Source: Metallyticus violacea
Taxonomy: Eukaryota; Arthropoda; Insecta; Mantodea; Metallyticidae
Direction of reading: 5' to 3'
NCBI GenBank assembly: GCA_030762175.1
Contig: CM060846.1
Location: 311,718,012 to 311,782,011 of the forward strand
Length of the DNA: 64,000 nucleotides
Below are positions 26,315-37,511 of the stretch, in pieces. Under the pieces are notes generated by a model. That model did not search any database. It saw only the letters and a program-made list of their open reading frames with translations, and was not told the origin of the DNA. Both the position numbers and the translations under genes were made by a program. Position 1 is the first letter of the stretch. Every line of letters begins with the position of its first letter.

Positions 26315-26416
26315 CTCATATAGTAGAACTGATGAAACTTTATTGTAGTTTCTTTCATAACAACCCTGTGAATTATACCAAATGTATCGAGCGTTACTTT
26401 TGTCCTGCGTCTGCAG
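26315..26416 (+). CDS. Candidate internal exon, unknown gene
   Basis: The segment is 102 nt long. It is preceded by a good branch-point-like TATCAAC and ten T then CAG (26312-26314), and followed by CTGCAG|GTGAGC (26411-26422). It has no stop in one frame and is phase-symmetric (the first two bases finish a codon, the last base starts one), so it would add 34 codons. The predicted peptide includes LMKLYCSFFHNNPVNYTKC and ERYFCPASA. I do not recognise the family. If real, it belongs to a + strand gene whose other exons lie outside this window. The donor also follows a pyrimidine-rich stretch and could instead be a ratchet site. Confidence 0.35.
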
Positions 26417-26469
26417 GTGAGCACAGCACGCACTGGGACAAGGTATGCAATTTGCCAATTAATATATGA

Positions 26470-26975
26470 ACGTCACAGTTTGCTGCATTAATTCTGTCTG
26501 TATATAATTATAATTCAGCTTGCAATTAATATTAACTCGTCTTTCTGTTGTTTCGTTTCATTAGAAGTTGTTGGTGGCGGGTGTAATTGATTAAAATGTG
26601 TTAGTTAAGTAAATTTTAATTCAAATGTCACCACCAGAACATAAGAAATGATGAAGTCTACAGGAGCAACCCCCATGCAGTTGAGGAGCGTAAAGAAAAT
26701 ATTGGGATAGAAATTGGAAGAATTGCAGAAACAGAGTTTTTTGAATGATTCAAATTTCATTAAAAGATGTCCATTGTATAGTTGCAGGCAGACACAACTT
26801 CCAACAAATATTAACATTTTGAATTCATTTGGGCTAAAATTAATAGTGTGTGCTTGATATTGATCAAATTTATGCAAGAGGAACTAGTCCAACAATGGGG
26901 CCCGTGATGGCGCGACGTTTTCCTCATGTTGCTTTTGTTCTGCTGCTGATGTAGGAAAACATTTTCATTTCCTAC
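26470..26975. other. Unassigned DNA
   Basis: A 90-codon minus strand frame (26605-26877) has no recognised domain and is probably chance. Confidence 0.35.
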
Positions 26976-26979
26976 CTTT

Positions 26980-26987
26980 TCTTTTTC

Positions 26988-27018
<31 letters not shown>

Positions 27019-27275
27019 TTTTTTTGGAATAGTATTTAACGCCCGTTTTTACTACTGAGGCACCACGGGCGGTGTCGCTGATGATCCGTGGGATGAAATG
27101 ATATACTAGGAAAGGATTTTTTTATGGAAGGAAACGTTCCAGGCCTAAGCTTAGGGTACCTCCCTGGAATTTGCCATTTATGAGGACTGAGGAAAACCTG
27201 GAGAATACCTCAGTCAGAAAGGGCGGTCCTGTTGCTCACGAGTCCGCAACTTAACGACCTCGACCACACGTGGCG
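26980..27275 (-). mobile_element. tRNA-derived SINE, family B
   Basis: The T-rich block (to 27025) is the complement of the A tail. The body matches the copies at 30681 and 54148: TTTAACGCCCGTTTTTACTA, CACCACGGGCGGTG, AAACGTTCCAGGCC, CTTAGGGTACC, GGACTGAGGAAAACCTGG. The head keeps TTAACGACCTCG but lacks about 20-25 bp around the B box, between GGCGGTCCTG and GCTCACGAG. The copy is therefore promoter-dead. Confidence 0.9.
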
Positions 27276-28907
27276 ATATAAATTTTAGTATTTATATGTA
27301 ACTGAATGTTGAAAGAATAATGATTTCGCTGTCTAGATAATTACAAACTAAAACTTGTTCCGTAAATTTTTGTTATTTGCAACTGTTTGGACCGATTAAC
27401 TTTTTTCCCTTAAATGCATTAACATGTAAAATTTCTAATAAAACGTTTAAGTGTACGTTACATCTGCTCTATTTAGCTGGTGCAGATATTTTTATTATTG
27501 TTAAAGTATCTTTGCATAATTAAACATTTAAATTTGTTTCTTTGTTTACCCTCACTATTACATTGTAAAATTTTACATTTTTAGATGGTGTCATTTTGTA
27601 GGTGTAGCTGTCGGATTCTTGTCCAGCGCCTTTATTTATCACAATTCCTGGAGTTATATTTTCTTCTGAATGTATCACTTTTATAAGTTTAATTAAATGT
27701 TAAATCATTGTTGATGACAAAATTCTTCTCTTCACTCATTCAAACGCTTTTTGGAAATCAATAAAGATATTGTATGTAAATGTTCTCTGTTCTCTTCTCA
27801 TTAATTTAATGTAATATTAATTATTGAAGTTGCACTCTGTAATCCATAATTCTAAAATAATTTCCGGTTTATTTTTAAGCCTTTGATTAACAATCCTTGA
27901 GTTACAGTGATTTATTGTTTCATTCGTTAGTGTTGATATTCATCGCTTTTGTCTTTTGAATTTTGGTAAATGTCTTTTAAAGTTTTCCTTTATTCTGGGA
28001 TAGTGCAGGTTTTAATTAGATGCACTAATATCCAATGACACCAACATTTGTCAATGATTGTTTTTATTATTATTTTTTCCTTCTTTTCCGCTACTTTATT
28101 AGTTATTCAATTGGCATTAAATTTATATTTCTCCGTTCAAGTATTTTATTAGCTTTAGTTTTCTTTCACCTAAATTCTAATTAACCACCATCATGCATTA
28201 ACTATAATTTTATAATTCAGTAAAATTCATTTTAAATTTGTCATCTTACCAAACATTTTATTGCTTTAATAACTGTATATCATAGTAATTGTATCACCAC
28301 CAATTAATACTAATGAGGGCTCAGTTACTGACTTCAAGGAGTTCATTGTGTTTTTGCACTTAGGGTACATAAAATATATATTTTTGTAATCATTATGAAA
28401 GTTTACTTACAAATTATTGGGGACCCAAATTTTGCTGATCAAAGAGTTTATAAAGAGAGTATATAGAATAAAGTTTCTTTTTTCATAAAGCACTATCAGC
28501 TCATTTTCAATTAGAAAAGACATGGCATTATAACAGATACTTTAAAATGTGTATGTATATAATTTAAATGTATATAAATTTTCTAATAAAATTGGCATAG
28601 AGTCTATTTCTAATTCATGTAATATAATGGTGCACAGTAATTTAAAATGCATAAAAATTATTTATGGGTAAAATCATTCAGATTCACAGATTATATTGTG
28701 AATTGACTTTTCTATAGTTGCATGAACAGGACACGTGTACTTACTGCAAGAAGTGCAGGCCTCCGTATCCTTTTAGTCCTTGTTCTTGGGAATAAATAAT
28801 AGCCAGCTATTTTTGGAATATCTTTAACCGCATGATGAGTTACTTTTCTTTTCTGTTTTGTGAGTATAGTTCCTCTGCTCACTGCACCTTAATCTCAATT
28901 GCAATTA
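27276..28907. other. Unassigned, very AT-rich DNA
   Basis: About 1.6 kb with no open frame of note and no recognised repeat. Confidence 0.5.
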
Positions 28908-30202
28908 CGAGGTGTTATCCAGAATATTCGGGACTGGTACTGCCATCTGGTCAAAAACTTACTTTGAGACTAATGACCACCGTCATCCTCGAAGTAGTTC
29001 CCTTCCACATGTATACACCGGTCCCAGCGATTCTGCCATTTTCCAGCCATGTTCTTTGAGGGTGTTTAGCACAGACAGCGTTTCTTTTTTAATCCTCTCA
29101 AATGTGTCGAACCGACATTCTCTTAATTGACTTTCAATTTGGGGAATAGAGCGAAATCGTAGGGTGCCAAATCAGGTGAGTACGGTGGGTAGGGAACAAC
29201 CGTTGTGTCGTTTTTCGACAAAAAGCTCCTGGTGAACAAGGAATTGTGACAGGGTGCATTTTCCTGATGCAACAGCCACTTCCCTTGTCGTCAAAGCTCG
29301 GGCCGTCGTCTCCGCAAATTTTCACGCAGTCATCGCAAAACGTCACAGTAGTACGTGGAATTCACTGTTTGATTTGGTGGGACGAATTCTTTGTACACTA
29401 TCCTCTTGGTATCAAAGAAAGCGAGGAGCATGCTCTCTACTTGGCTGTTCACTTGTCTCGCTTTTTTGGGTCTTGGCGAGTTCGGGCTCTTCCATTGGGA
29501 GAATTGTTGTTTTGTCTTAGAGTCATAAGCGTACAACCAGCTCTCGTCGCCGGAGATGACCCTGGACAAGGAGGTTGGGTCATCAGATACGGCCTGACGA
29601 AGCTCCGTACAAACTTCAACACGCTGCGCCTTCTGATCGGCAGTCACGATCCTTGGCATAAATTTTGCGGCGACACGTTGCATGCCCAATTCATCAGTTA
29701 AATTTCATTGGCATGTCTCTAACCAATTCCCACTTCAGGAGCAAGGTCTTCAATGGTTCAATGTCGATCCTCACGAACGAGATGTTGAACTTTGGCAACA
29801 ATGTCAGGCGTTGTGCAGCTGATGGGCCTACCGGTGTGAACATCGTCTTCAATGGCTGGATGGCCGGCCCTGAACCAAGCATGCCGCTCAAACACACGTG
29901 TACGGCTCATGCTTTGTCCCCCAAATACTTGTTGAATCATTGCGAGAATCTCCATAGCATTTTTCCCAAGATTTGCACAGAATTTGATGCACACGCTCTG
30001 TTCTAATCTTGTGTCCATCGTAAAATCGCCTCATATTACATACAGAGTATCATGAAAAGTACTATAGAATTTCAACACATCTACTCAGCTGCATGAAACT
30101 TTAAACACTCACTCATCAGATGTGTTAGTGTTGCCACTTAGCGGTACAAAACTCTGCTGCAACTACTGTTGAGATGACTTGAATATTGTGAATACCACCT
30201 CG
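28908..30202 (-). mobile_element. Near-full-length mariner transposon
   Basis: About 1,295 bp long, the usual mariner size. The terminal inverted repeats are about 28 bp and imperfect: CGAGGTGTTATCCAGAATAT on the left, and CGAGGTGGTATTCACAATAT read inward from the right. A TA precedes the left end (28906-28907); the right flank reads TGTA, so the expected TA duplication is slightly damaged. The interior encodes a broken transposase on the minus strand. Confidence 0.9.
28970..30018 (-). pseudogene. Mariner transposase (DD34D type), inactivated
   Basis: The minus strand reads from ATG at 30018 to a stop at 28970, about 350 codons, the family length. The N-terminal part shows a helix-turn-helix region ending in HTGRPI, the mariner linker. 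The catalytic segment has GDESWLYAYD (Asp at 29546-29548), HQENAPCH where family members have HxDNAPxH (here Glu, 29261-29263), and SPDLAPYDF (Asp at 29156-29158). The last two acidic positions are separated by 34 residues. The C-terminus has WDRCIHVEGNYFEDD. Damage: a stop after REDRH (29758), a frameshift at about 29700, TGA codons at 29330 and about 29285 (CGA-to-TGA and TGG-to-TGA types), and TAA/TAG-type stops near 29130 and 29070. It cannot give an active enzyme. Confidence 0.9.
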
Positions 30203-30604
30203 TGTACTCAAAGACACACGTAAAGTATTCATGTACTTCGTTTGAAGACAAGCAGAATGTTTAGCACGTCTGTGTATATTTATGATTCAAAGTTTTCCAG
30301 CCAGTTTCTTCAAATAACTTCCACTTCCCAAATCCCCTGGTGGTCATCAGTTTTATGAGACGAGACCTGAATGATACGCGACAACGTCAATCTGCCATTG
30401 GCCATCACCATAATCCTCGACAAGGGTATATTCTCATACACTTCTGCTTTCTGACTTATCGTCACTCATCTTCATGTCATCGTGTTATGTATTTACAATC
30501 AAATAATGAAATAAAGTCCTCTAACTGAAACTATAACTGATTCGAATATGATAAATATCAAGATGACAAATCCAATGTACACGTGTACCAATAAGAATTG
30601 CTAT
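30203..30604. other. Spacer, nothing recognised
   Basis: About 400 bp between the mariner and the nested SINEs, without a recognisable feature. Confidence 0.5.
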
Positions 30605-31381
30605 AACTCGACAATTCTTCTTCCGCCATACAGCGTTGGCTAATGGGCATATTGTACAGACGCTTCCGAGGGGAAGGGATTTTTTTTTTTTTTGAGTAGT
30701 GTTTAACGCCCGTTTTTACTACTGAGGCACCACAGGCGGTGGACACCGATGATACATGAAATGAAATGATAAATTGGGAAAGGATTTTTTTTAAGGAAGG
30801 AAGCGTTCCAGGCCAAGTTTAGGTACCTCCCCGGCATTTGCCAGTTATGAAGACTGAGGAAAACCTGGAAAAAACCCCAGTCAGGGAGGACGGTCCTGGC
30901 GGGATTCGAACCGCAGACCTCCCGCTCACGAGTCCGTGCCTTAACGACCTCGGCCACCCGTGGCGGTGGGGGAAGGGATGAAATAGAGGATACACCATGC
31001 GGCCAGGAATCCGAGGAGGCAATGCACGGACGTAGACGGAATCCCTAATGTTTCCTTAAATGATAAGTGCAAGAGATGCCGGCTGGCCCGCGAGAACTAC
31101 CCCAGTTTCCCAAAGAGGCCCTGGACAGAACACGCGAGAACTTTGGTCAAGCGAAATCACTGTCACCATCCCGCCTCGTCTGACACTTCTATTCCTGTAA
31201 CTGATGCTATGGAATGAAATGAAAGAAAATTGGGGAAGGGAATGTTCGTGGAATGTAAATATTCATCACTTCGCTTAAGTGACAAGGAAAACCACAAAAA
31301 AAAACCCTAGATCAGTAGAGTCGGTTCTAATTTAATTAAACCCGAGACCTACCAAATGCGACCCTGAGAAACCTCGCTCAG
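30605..31381 (-). mobile_element. Old family C SINE, split by a family B insertion
   Basis: On the minus strand the head lies at the right end (CTGAGCGAGG, then a worn B box TCGGGTTTAAT) and the 3' end at the left (about 30605-30680). Blocks shared with 53640 and 57318 include GGAATGAAATGA, GAAGGGATGAAA and CCAGGATCC-like sequence. Positions 30681-30979 are a later family B SINE plus one copy of its target duplication. The two halves rejoin exactly once the insert is removed. Confidence 0.7.
30681..30968 (-). mobile_element. Full-length family B SINE nested in family C
   Basis: From the right end, minus strand: CGCCACGGGTGGCCGAGGTC, GTTAAGGCACGG, TCGTGAGCGGGAGGTC, B box GGTTCGAATCC and CGCCAGGACCG, a tRNA-Leu/Ser-like head. 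The body then ends ACGGGCGTTAAACACTACTC and A(13). An exact 11-bp duplication GGGGAAGGGAT flanks it (30670-30680 and 30969-30979). It is the best-preserved family B copy here. The minus strand frames inside it are spurious. Confidence 0.92.
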
Positions 31382-34300
31382 TTAACTCAACAATTAGTTG
31401 CCGCCGAACGTAGTTTCTTGTTACAATGTATATAACATGACAACAATCATAGCACGAAACATGTTTAAGTGCAAAATCTTCACTGGAATCAGTAGCTGAC
31501 CCCATCATCTGGGACGCTAAGGAAGTGTTGTGATGGGAAAAACGAATAAATGGTATATTTTGCAGTACTATTACATACGTTATTTAGTTAAATTACTGTA
31601 TTTTGTGTAAATTCTATCTAAATGAGCTCAAATATCTAGAAAAATGTTAAACAACTGAAATAGACAGCGTGACCCCAGCAGGATATTCGAATTAATCATT
31701 TGATTTAGACTATACAGCGGTGTCCTAGCCAAAGTACCATAAATGTGATTAAAAGCGGGATGTAAACTGGCAAATGCTACCTAATGTTGCCATTTTAACT
31801 ACGTAAATTATATAAAGATTGCTAAATCGCTTTATTCTTTCATTTAAATATTTCAGGATGTATGTGTGCATTTATCTTGTAACAGTAAAAGCTTTCCGAC
31901 ATATTTCTATACCATGAATAAGCGTTAGCTGAGGGTTTTCTGTTGACCTGACTTACCTGGCTAATAATTTCGCTTTACAACCCTTTAAACACTTATTTTA
32001 AACTTGCTTTGGAGTTCTTTTAGAGGGCACAAGAGAGGGACATAAAAAAGGAGGTTGCTCAGGAAGGTGTTATCTATAAGTGAAATCTCCTAGACCTTTT
32101 CGTGGTAAAAATTTGTAAGAAATGAAGGAGTCGTAAGAGGAGCGAGCAGCGCTGTGACTCATTCTCTTTTCTAGTAAATTGAAAAGATCACATAGCCGCT
32201 TTCTTCCTTTCCTGCTTTCACATCGTCGTCGCCATTAGCAGCAGAGCAAGCTGTGTAAATCCCTTTTTAAATGGTGTTATCAACTAAAATAATTTAATCT
32301 CGTTTCTTGGTCTTTTCAGCTTTTGTCGCTTCATTTATGTTCTGCACTCCTAGTGTATTATGTTCTCTTTAGACACGCACTTTGCTCTCGAGTCTAGATT
32401 TCCATCCTAAAACATCCCATATACAATTTCTTTTTTGTTGGGCTCTTCCGGTCACTAGAATTGCAAACCTCTGTACGCATATATGAAGTGAACATTAAGC
32501 ATGGCTTTAAATATAGTTATCACTCTTAATAAGTCATTAAGTACTAATGCAAACTATGTATTTTATCACATAATAATGACAACAACGCTTAATTGTAGCT
32601 ACAGTCCTGTTATATACAGGCATCTCCCTGCTCGTTTATGGAAACATTGCAAAGGTAATTTTTGCAGTTCATTCATTCTATTCTTTATTACAAAATCTAT
32701 GTGTGAGCTCTGGAGCACTAACAGAAACTTCTATTATTTTACTCAACAATTATGTGGCAATCTAAAGCGACATTTAGTTATTTTTTCTATTTAATACACA
32801 AAGCTAATTTACAAATCCTTCTTCTCTTACCTTTGTTTTCTTTTCCCTCCCCACCTGCTACGCCTACTTTTCCAAACTATCCTGAAAGCGGCATTTATCG
32901 CTGAATATCCCTATTGCCTTGTCTGCCGTCTTTACTGTCAACGGGGAGTTGGTCGTCAGCTCTGTTTCGCAAAACAATATTTTTGGCCTTTGACTTGAGT
33001 ACCGGGCGAGCCACCATTCCGTTCCGTGCTTTGTGATATCGTAATTCGTAGCATCGAGATTGTGCCTCTTTGGTGTCCTTATCACTAAATATCTTTCGTT
33101 TGTTTATCAGCCGTTGGTTTCCTTACCATAGTTTTGTTTGTACATTCTCCAGATATTCGTTATAACTATTTTGTATCAAAGTTTTTGAAGAAATTTGTTT
33201 TTCAGTATAATATTTGTCTTTTAAATGCTATTAAAATTAAAAAGTACTATTATAAATACACCGATGCTCATTTCTTGTTAATATGCACTGCCTCGTTATT
33301 ACACTTTGACTGATAATTGTATTTTTTTTCATGCACATGTTAATATTTTAATCTTGCATTTAATATATTACAGAGAAATATTTTGAAATGTTGTTTCCAT
33401 TGCCTCTGATATAGAATACATGCAGTTTACGATGTGTAATATCAGAAAACTTTCTAAAGGAGAGTGTTAAAGTTTGTTGCATGTTGAAACAGATACGCAC
33501 CTTTACGCAGAAGACAAATTAGAGACACCATATCATTTTAAATCCATTAATTAAACCATGAGATATTTGCATTCAGATTAAATATATCATACCCGATATA
33601 ACAAAAATTTTTCGGCAGAACTGAAATAGTTTTTCAGTGAAAAACATTAATTAGGATATACAAGACATATTTTTGTAATGAAGGTTTGTTTGGTTTTTGC
33701 AGCATTGCAGAATATGCCATTAATTTTGATATTTTAATGGCGATTACTTTTGGAAAGTCTTAATGAAACAGTTACCTTCGTGTGCACATTGTAATCTTTG
33801 CCAATACATTAATAATATATGGATAAAATTAAAAAGGAGCATTTGTTATAAAAACACTTTTAATAATTTTTCCTTTTAGAATGTGCTGCAAAGGAACATT
33901 TTGTCCTATTAAATGGATTTCTTCTGCGAATGAAAGTATTTGGTAGCTACTTTTCCTTATTGCTGAATACTTAGAATAAAATAGAAAAAGCATACAGTTC
34001 ATTGCGGAAGTAACGTTCAGTTTCATTGATCTACCCTAATGCGAGTAAAAGTGCTGTAAAATTGTAAACATTTCGAGTTCACTCTTCAACACTTAATATT
34101 ATTGCCAAAATTCCAATTACTGGAATGTGTTTCCTTACTTTATTTTCCAGTTACCCCTGCTCTCTACATGAAGTACTTATCGTTCACCCCATGCACTTGT
34201 CCCCCCCTGCTCCTGTACCACCGGCCCATAGTAATCTTTCATCTTAGCTTTCTCGTATTGTTCCATATAGCATGGGAGTGATCTTCAGAGCGACAAAGGG

Positions 34301-35543
34301 GAAGCTGGCCAAGAGGGGAGCAGCTCTCAAGACTAGTTAATGGTGTTAACAAGCATGAAAGGTGTTAGGCTGTCACCATGGCTTGCTGAGGACATACGAG
34401 TTTGCCTCGATACAAACATTTACTTCTTTATTTCCTGACAGGCATCGGATGACCAGGCTAATGGATGTGGTATTCTTACAGTTGCCTATTTATAGCACTA
34501 GCTTCTCTTGCAGAGGAGGTGGTCCTATATGCAGCTAAAAGCTAACGTACTAAGGTTTTTGAGTCATGTGATTTCACAATTTTCATAAGTTATTGAGGAA
34601 AACTATGTACCCTTTCCTGTTTAAAATACATTACGAACAGCAGCACTGAAAAATCTCATCTTACTGTCGCCATTCTTGCACGTTCAGTTGTAGGACTAGA
34701 AAAGTGCATCTTATAATATCTTATTATAACCAACAATATGTAATAGTATTTGCAAAAAACTATAGGTTTCTTTTTCTGTCACGAATAATTATAAATGTTG
34801 CAACTAACATCATTTAACTAAAGTTTTAATTTGCCTAGAAAAATTGTAATTGGACGAAATGTTACATTATCAGTAGGGATGGAGGTTCGGACATCGATCA
34901 CATGAAGTTAACTACGTCGCGTGTTGTTTACAAGATGTCTAGAGGTCCGTTCAAGAGACGTCTTTCATTTTCTATACGAACGTGCGTTCATTAGTATTGC
35001 GAGTTGAAGTCATTGTCATCTTACGAGCACTTGAATTGCAAATAAAATACACAGAAAGCATTGTATATAAATCCTAATATCGTTCTGTTATCGTCATTTC
35101 ATTCTAGTTGTGCATGCTTTCATTAGGAATAACTTTTAGAAAATACCATCAGATGCGATGCATGCATGTGTCATAGGAATGTGGAAGCAAGCCTTTCTAT
35201 ACATGAGATAGTAAATGCCATCCATTGAGATGTGAAAAATGTAAACTAAGATCAAGGAGAAGAAGCCTTAAAACGATGCCGAAAAACCTTATAATTTTTA
35301 ATCTTGCATTCAAAAGAGGTGCAACACTACTAAACCTTAATTGCAGCGCCGTTACCGCAAGAACACATCTACATAACAGTGACATCCATCTCAGGAATGC
35401 GTTGTGCAGGAAAACTTCAACAGTGATCATCGCAACATTCGATACATTTTTGGGCTGTGTAGTTCTGCAAATGTTTTCATGAAATTCAATTTAAGGTATA
35501 TATAGAAATGGAAAAGAATGTAACACTGTTAACAATAAAGCTA
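31382..35543. other. Unassigned stretch
   Basis: About 4 kb without a recognised gene. Short frames (32501-32794 +, 32864-33085 -, 33829-34026 -, 35197-35482 both strands) have no domain. A GC-richer block at 32900-33080 may be a repeat relic. Pyrimidine/C runs occur at 34200-34230. Confidence 0.4.
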
Positions 35544-36085
35544 AAATAACAAGAACTAGAAAATCAGAACAGGATAAAACACTAAGAAAAAGTTGCAAAT
35601 TTATAATCGCTATATTTCGAACTGCTTGAGTTCTTCTATGGCAAGAAGACAAGTGAAGGTGGTAAAAATAAATATTGAATATCGAAGGTAACGTTATGCA
35701 TGGAAAGAGATAAAACAAGCAACAAGAGTGTGTGAGAGGGAGGAAAAAAATTAATATGTAAGATTTAAACCCGGTGGTATACGCGCTTCATGAAAAAATA
35801 TAGCTGCCATTTCCCTATCTCTGAGTATATATAATTTTTTTGCATAAAGAGCGTATACACTGGGGTTTAAATCTTACATATTATTTTTCTCCTCCCTCTC
35901 ACATACTCTTGTTGCTTGTTTTATCTGTTTTCTGCATAACGTTACCTTCGATATTCAATATTTATTTTACCACTTTCATTTGTTTTCTTACAATAGAAGA
36001 ACTCAAGTTCGAAATGCAGCGATTATAAATCTGTGACGTTTTCTTAGTGATGTATCCTTTTCTGATTTTCTACTCATTGTTATTA
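35544..36085. mobile_element. Foldback element (long inverted repeat, MITE-like)
   Basis: The left arm (about 35544-35803) and right arm (about 35824-36085) are inverted copies of each other, each about 260 bp, with a roughly 20-bp spacer. Matching blocks include CACTAAGAAAA, TTTATAATCGCT, TTCGAACT, TATTGAATATCGAAGGTAAC, AAAACAAGCAACAAGAGT, GTGAGAGGGAGGA and AATATGTAAGATTTAAACCC. The arms differ by small indels and substitutions, so the element is not fresh. It has no coding capacity; open frames in the arms are by-products. No clear target duplication was found. A transcript would fold into a long hairpin. Confidence 0.85.
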
Positions 36086-36380
36086 TATGTGTATATATAA
36101 TGTTGGTATTTTTCTATTATAAAATGCAAGGTAACAGGCCCTGATGCATTGTAATAATGGCAGTTATGAATGACTAAAATTGCCATAGTAAAATACGAGG
36201 AATGTTCAATAAATAATTTTTCCAGACATAATTTCTCGCACTAAAATTTAACGTTATAATACTTTAGTAGCTTAATGCTTAATTTAAAGATGGTATTTGT
36301 TTCGTTGTTGTTCCTTCAGGCTATGGTCTGAGAGGTGTGCAAGTTGAGGCATGTTCAGTTCCGCCTATAGCGAATTGGAG

Positions 36381-37464
36381 ATGACACGCAACAAACAGTA
36401 AGCTGCTCTGAAGTTCTACTTTCGTCTCAACAATTTTGCAATCGAGTTCTATGAAATATTACAGGAGGCCTATGGAGAGTTTGTTCTTTCCTACAGTACA
36501 GCTTGAAGAGGGTTTAAAATGTTTAAAGAGACGAGGCAATCAATTTCAAAAGTAGGTGGTCCCGAGTTTTCCAGTTTGCACACTAATGGAAAGAAGCATT
36601 AACAATGCTGCTGTTACTGTGGGAGATAATCTTCAAATAACATTAAGAATACTTTCAGACTTTCTGAAATGTTTACTGGATGTCACCTACACGTTTGTAA
36701 CGGACATTTGCATATGAGACGTGTTTTTGCACGGTGGATCCTACACTGCTTATTCAAAAAAAGAAAGAAAGAAAGAAAGAAAAGGAAAGGAAAGAAAAGA
36801 AAATGAAAAAAAAATATTTGCGTGCAGATTTGCTACTAATTGAAGATGATGTTACAGGATGATGCTGGGTGTCTTTCAAAGGTAACCGTTGCTGATGAAA
36901 ATTGATTACTACCATTTCGATCCTGAGAGCAAGCTACAAAACTCTTTGTGGAAATCTTCATCACCAACACACAAACAAACAAAACAAATAAAAAAACAAT
37001 GGTAACTTCTGCTGGGGTTAATTATGATCAACTCATATTTCGATATTCAAGGAATGGTTACCAACATGTCGTTCCTGCACATACAACTGTAACTGGATAA
37101 TACTACAGAAATGTCCGGAAAACTCTGCAAAGGGCAACAATTCCGTGCAAAAGCTGGCGTCTTAACCACGATAATGCAGGGTCGCATAACGCAATTGTTT
37201 TTGCTGAATGTCTCACAAATTTTTCTCTGCATAGTTCACATTTAGCTCTGTATGACTACTTTTTTTCCCAAATTGAAGATACACCTTCGTAGGAGCCATT
37301 TTCCATCGTCAGAGGCAGTGGTGAAGGCAGCGGAGGTAATTCTGAAGAATCTGTCTAAAAATGGTTTCCAAGATGTATTTGAAAACTGGCAGAAACGCTG
37401 TGACAAATGCATTACATCCATTGGATAATACTTTGAGAAATATCAAAATTATGAGGATGATTAA
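36381..37464 (+). pseudogene. Mariner transposase relic, second type
   Basis: Readable pieces on the + strand: ALKFYFRLNNFAIEFYEILQ followed by EAYGEFVLSY (N-terminal HTH region of mariners), a damaged GDE-W block near 36890-36935 (ADEN then HFDPESKLQ in shifted frames), LNHDNAGSHNAI (second catalytic Asp kept, codon 37170-37172), LALYDYFF (third Asp, codon 37254-37256), and a tail with NWQKRCDKCITSIG, a stop, and YFEKY. Only 27 residues separate the second and third Asp, against 34 in the family, so the PPYSPD region has a deletion. Several stops and frameshifts. Inactive. Confidence 0.75.
36756..36813. repeat. Purine-rich GAAA/GGAAA tract
   Basis: A run of A and G only (apart from one T), made of GAAA and GGAAA units, lying inside the old mariner. 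Confidence 0.85.
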
Positions 37465-37511
37465 AGCTATGTTGTCCAAAAATTATGATCGTTTTTATTG
37501 AACAGCGTTCG

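Larger units (their letters stand above)
36196..37511 (+). mobile_element. Old mariner transposon, second type
   Basis: About 1,316 bp. The left end CGAGGAATGTTCAATAAATA follows TA (36194-36195). The right end reads CGAACGCTGTTCAATAAAAA inward, an imperfect inverted repeat. The interior holds a badly decayed transposase on the + strand and a purine-rich (GAAA)n-like insertion at 36756-36813. The end sequence differs from the mariner at 28908 but resembles the solo end at 52302. Confidence 0.8.

Noticed and set aside
29246..30006. Plus strand frames of 88-151 codons across the mariner
   Set aside because: They are the antisense of the minus strand transposase, whose motifs are unambiguous.
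30705..31022. Minus strand frames of 67-84 codons
   Set aside because: They lie inside the nested SINEs and read through the tRNA-like head.
31900..32010. Minus strand exon ending in CCAG|GTAAGTCAGG near 31955
   Set aside because: The donor is excellent, but the only candidate acceptor is poor and all three frames contain stops.
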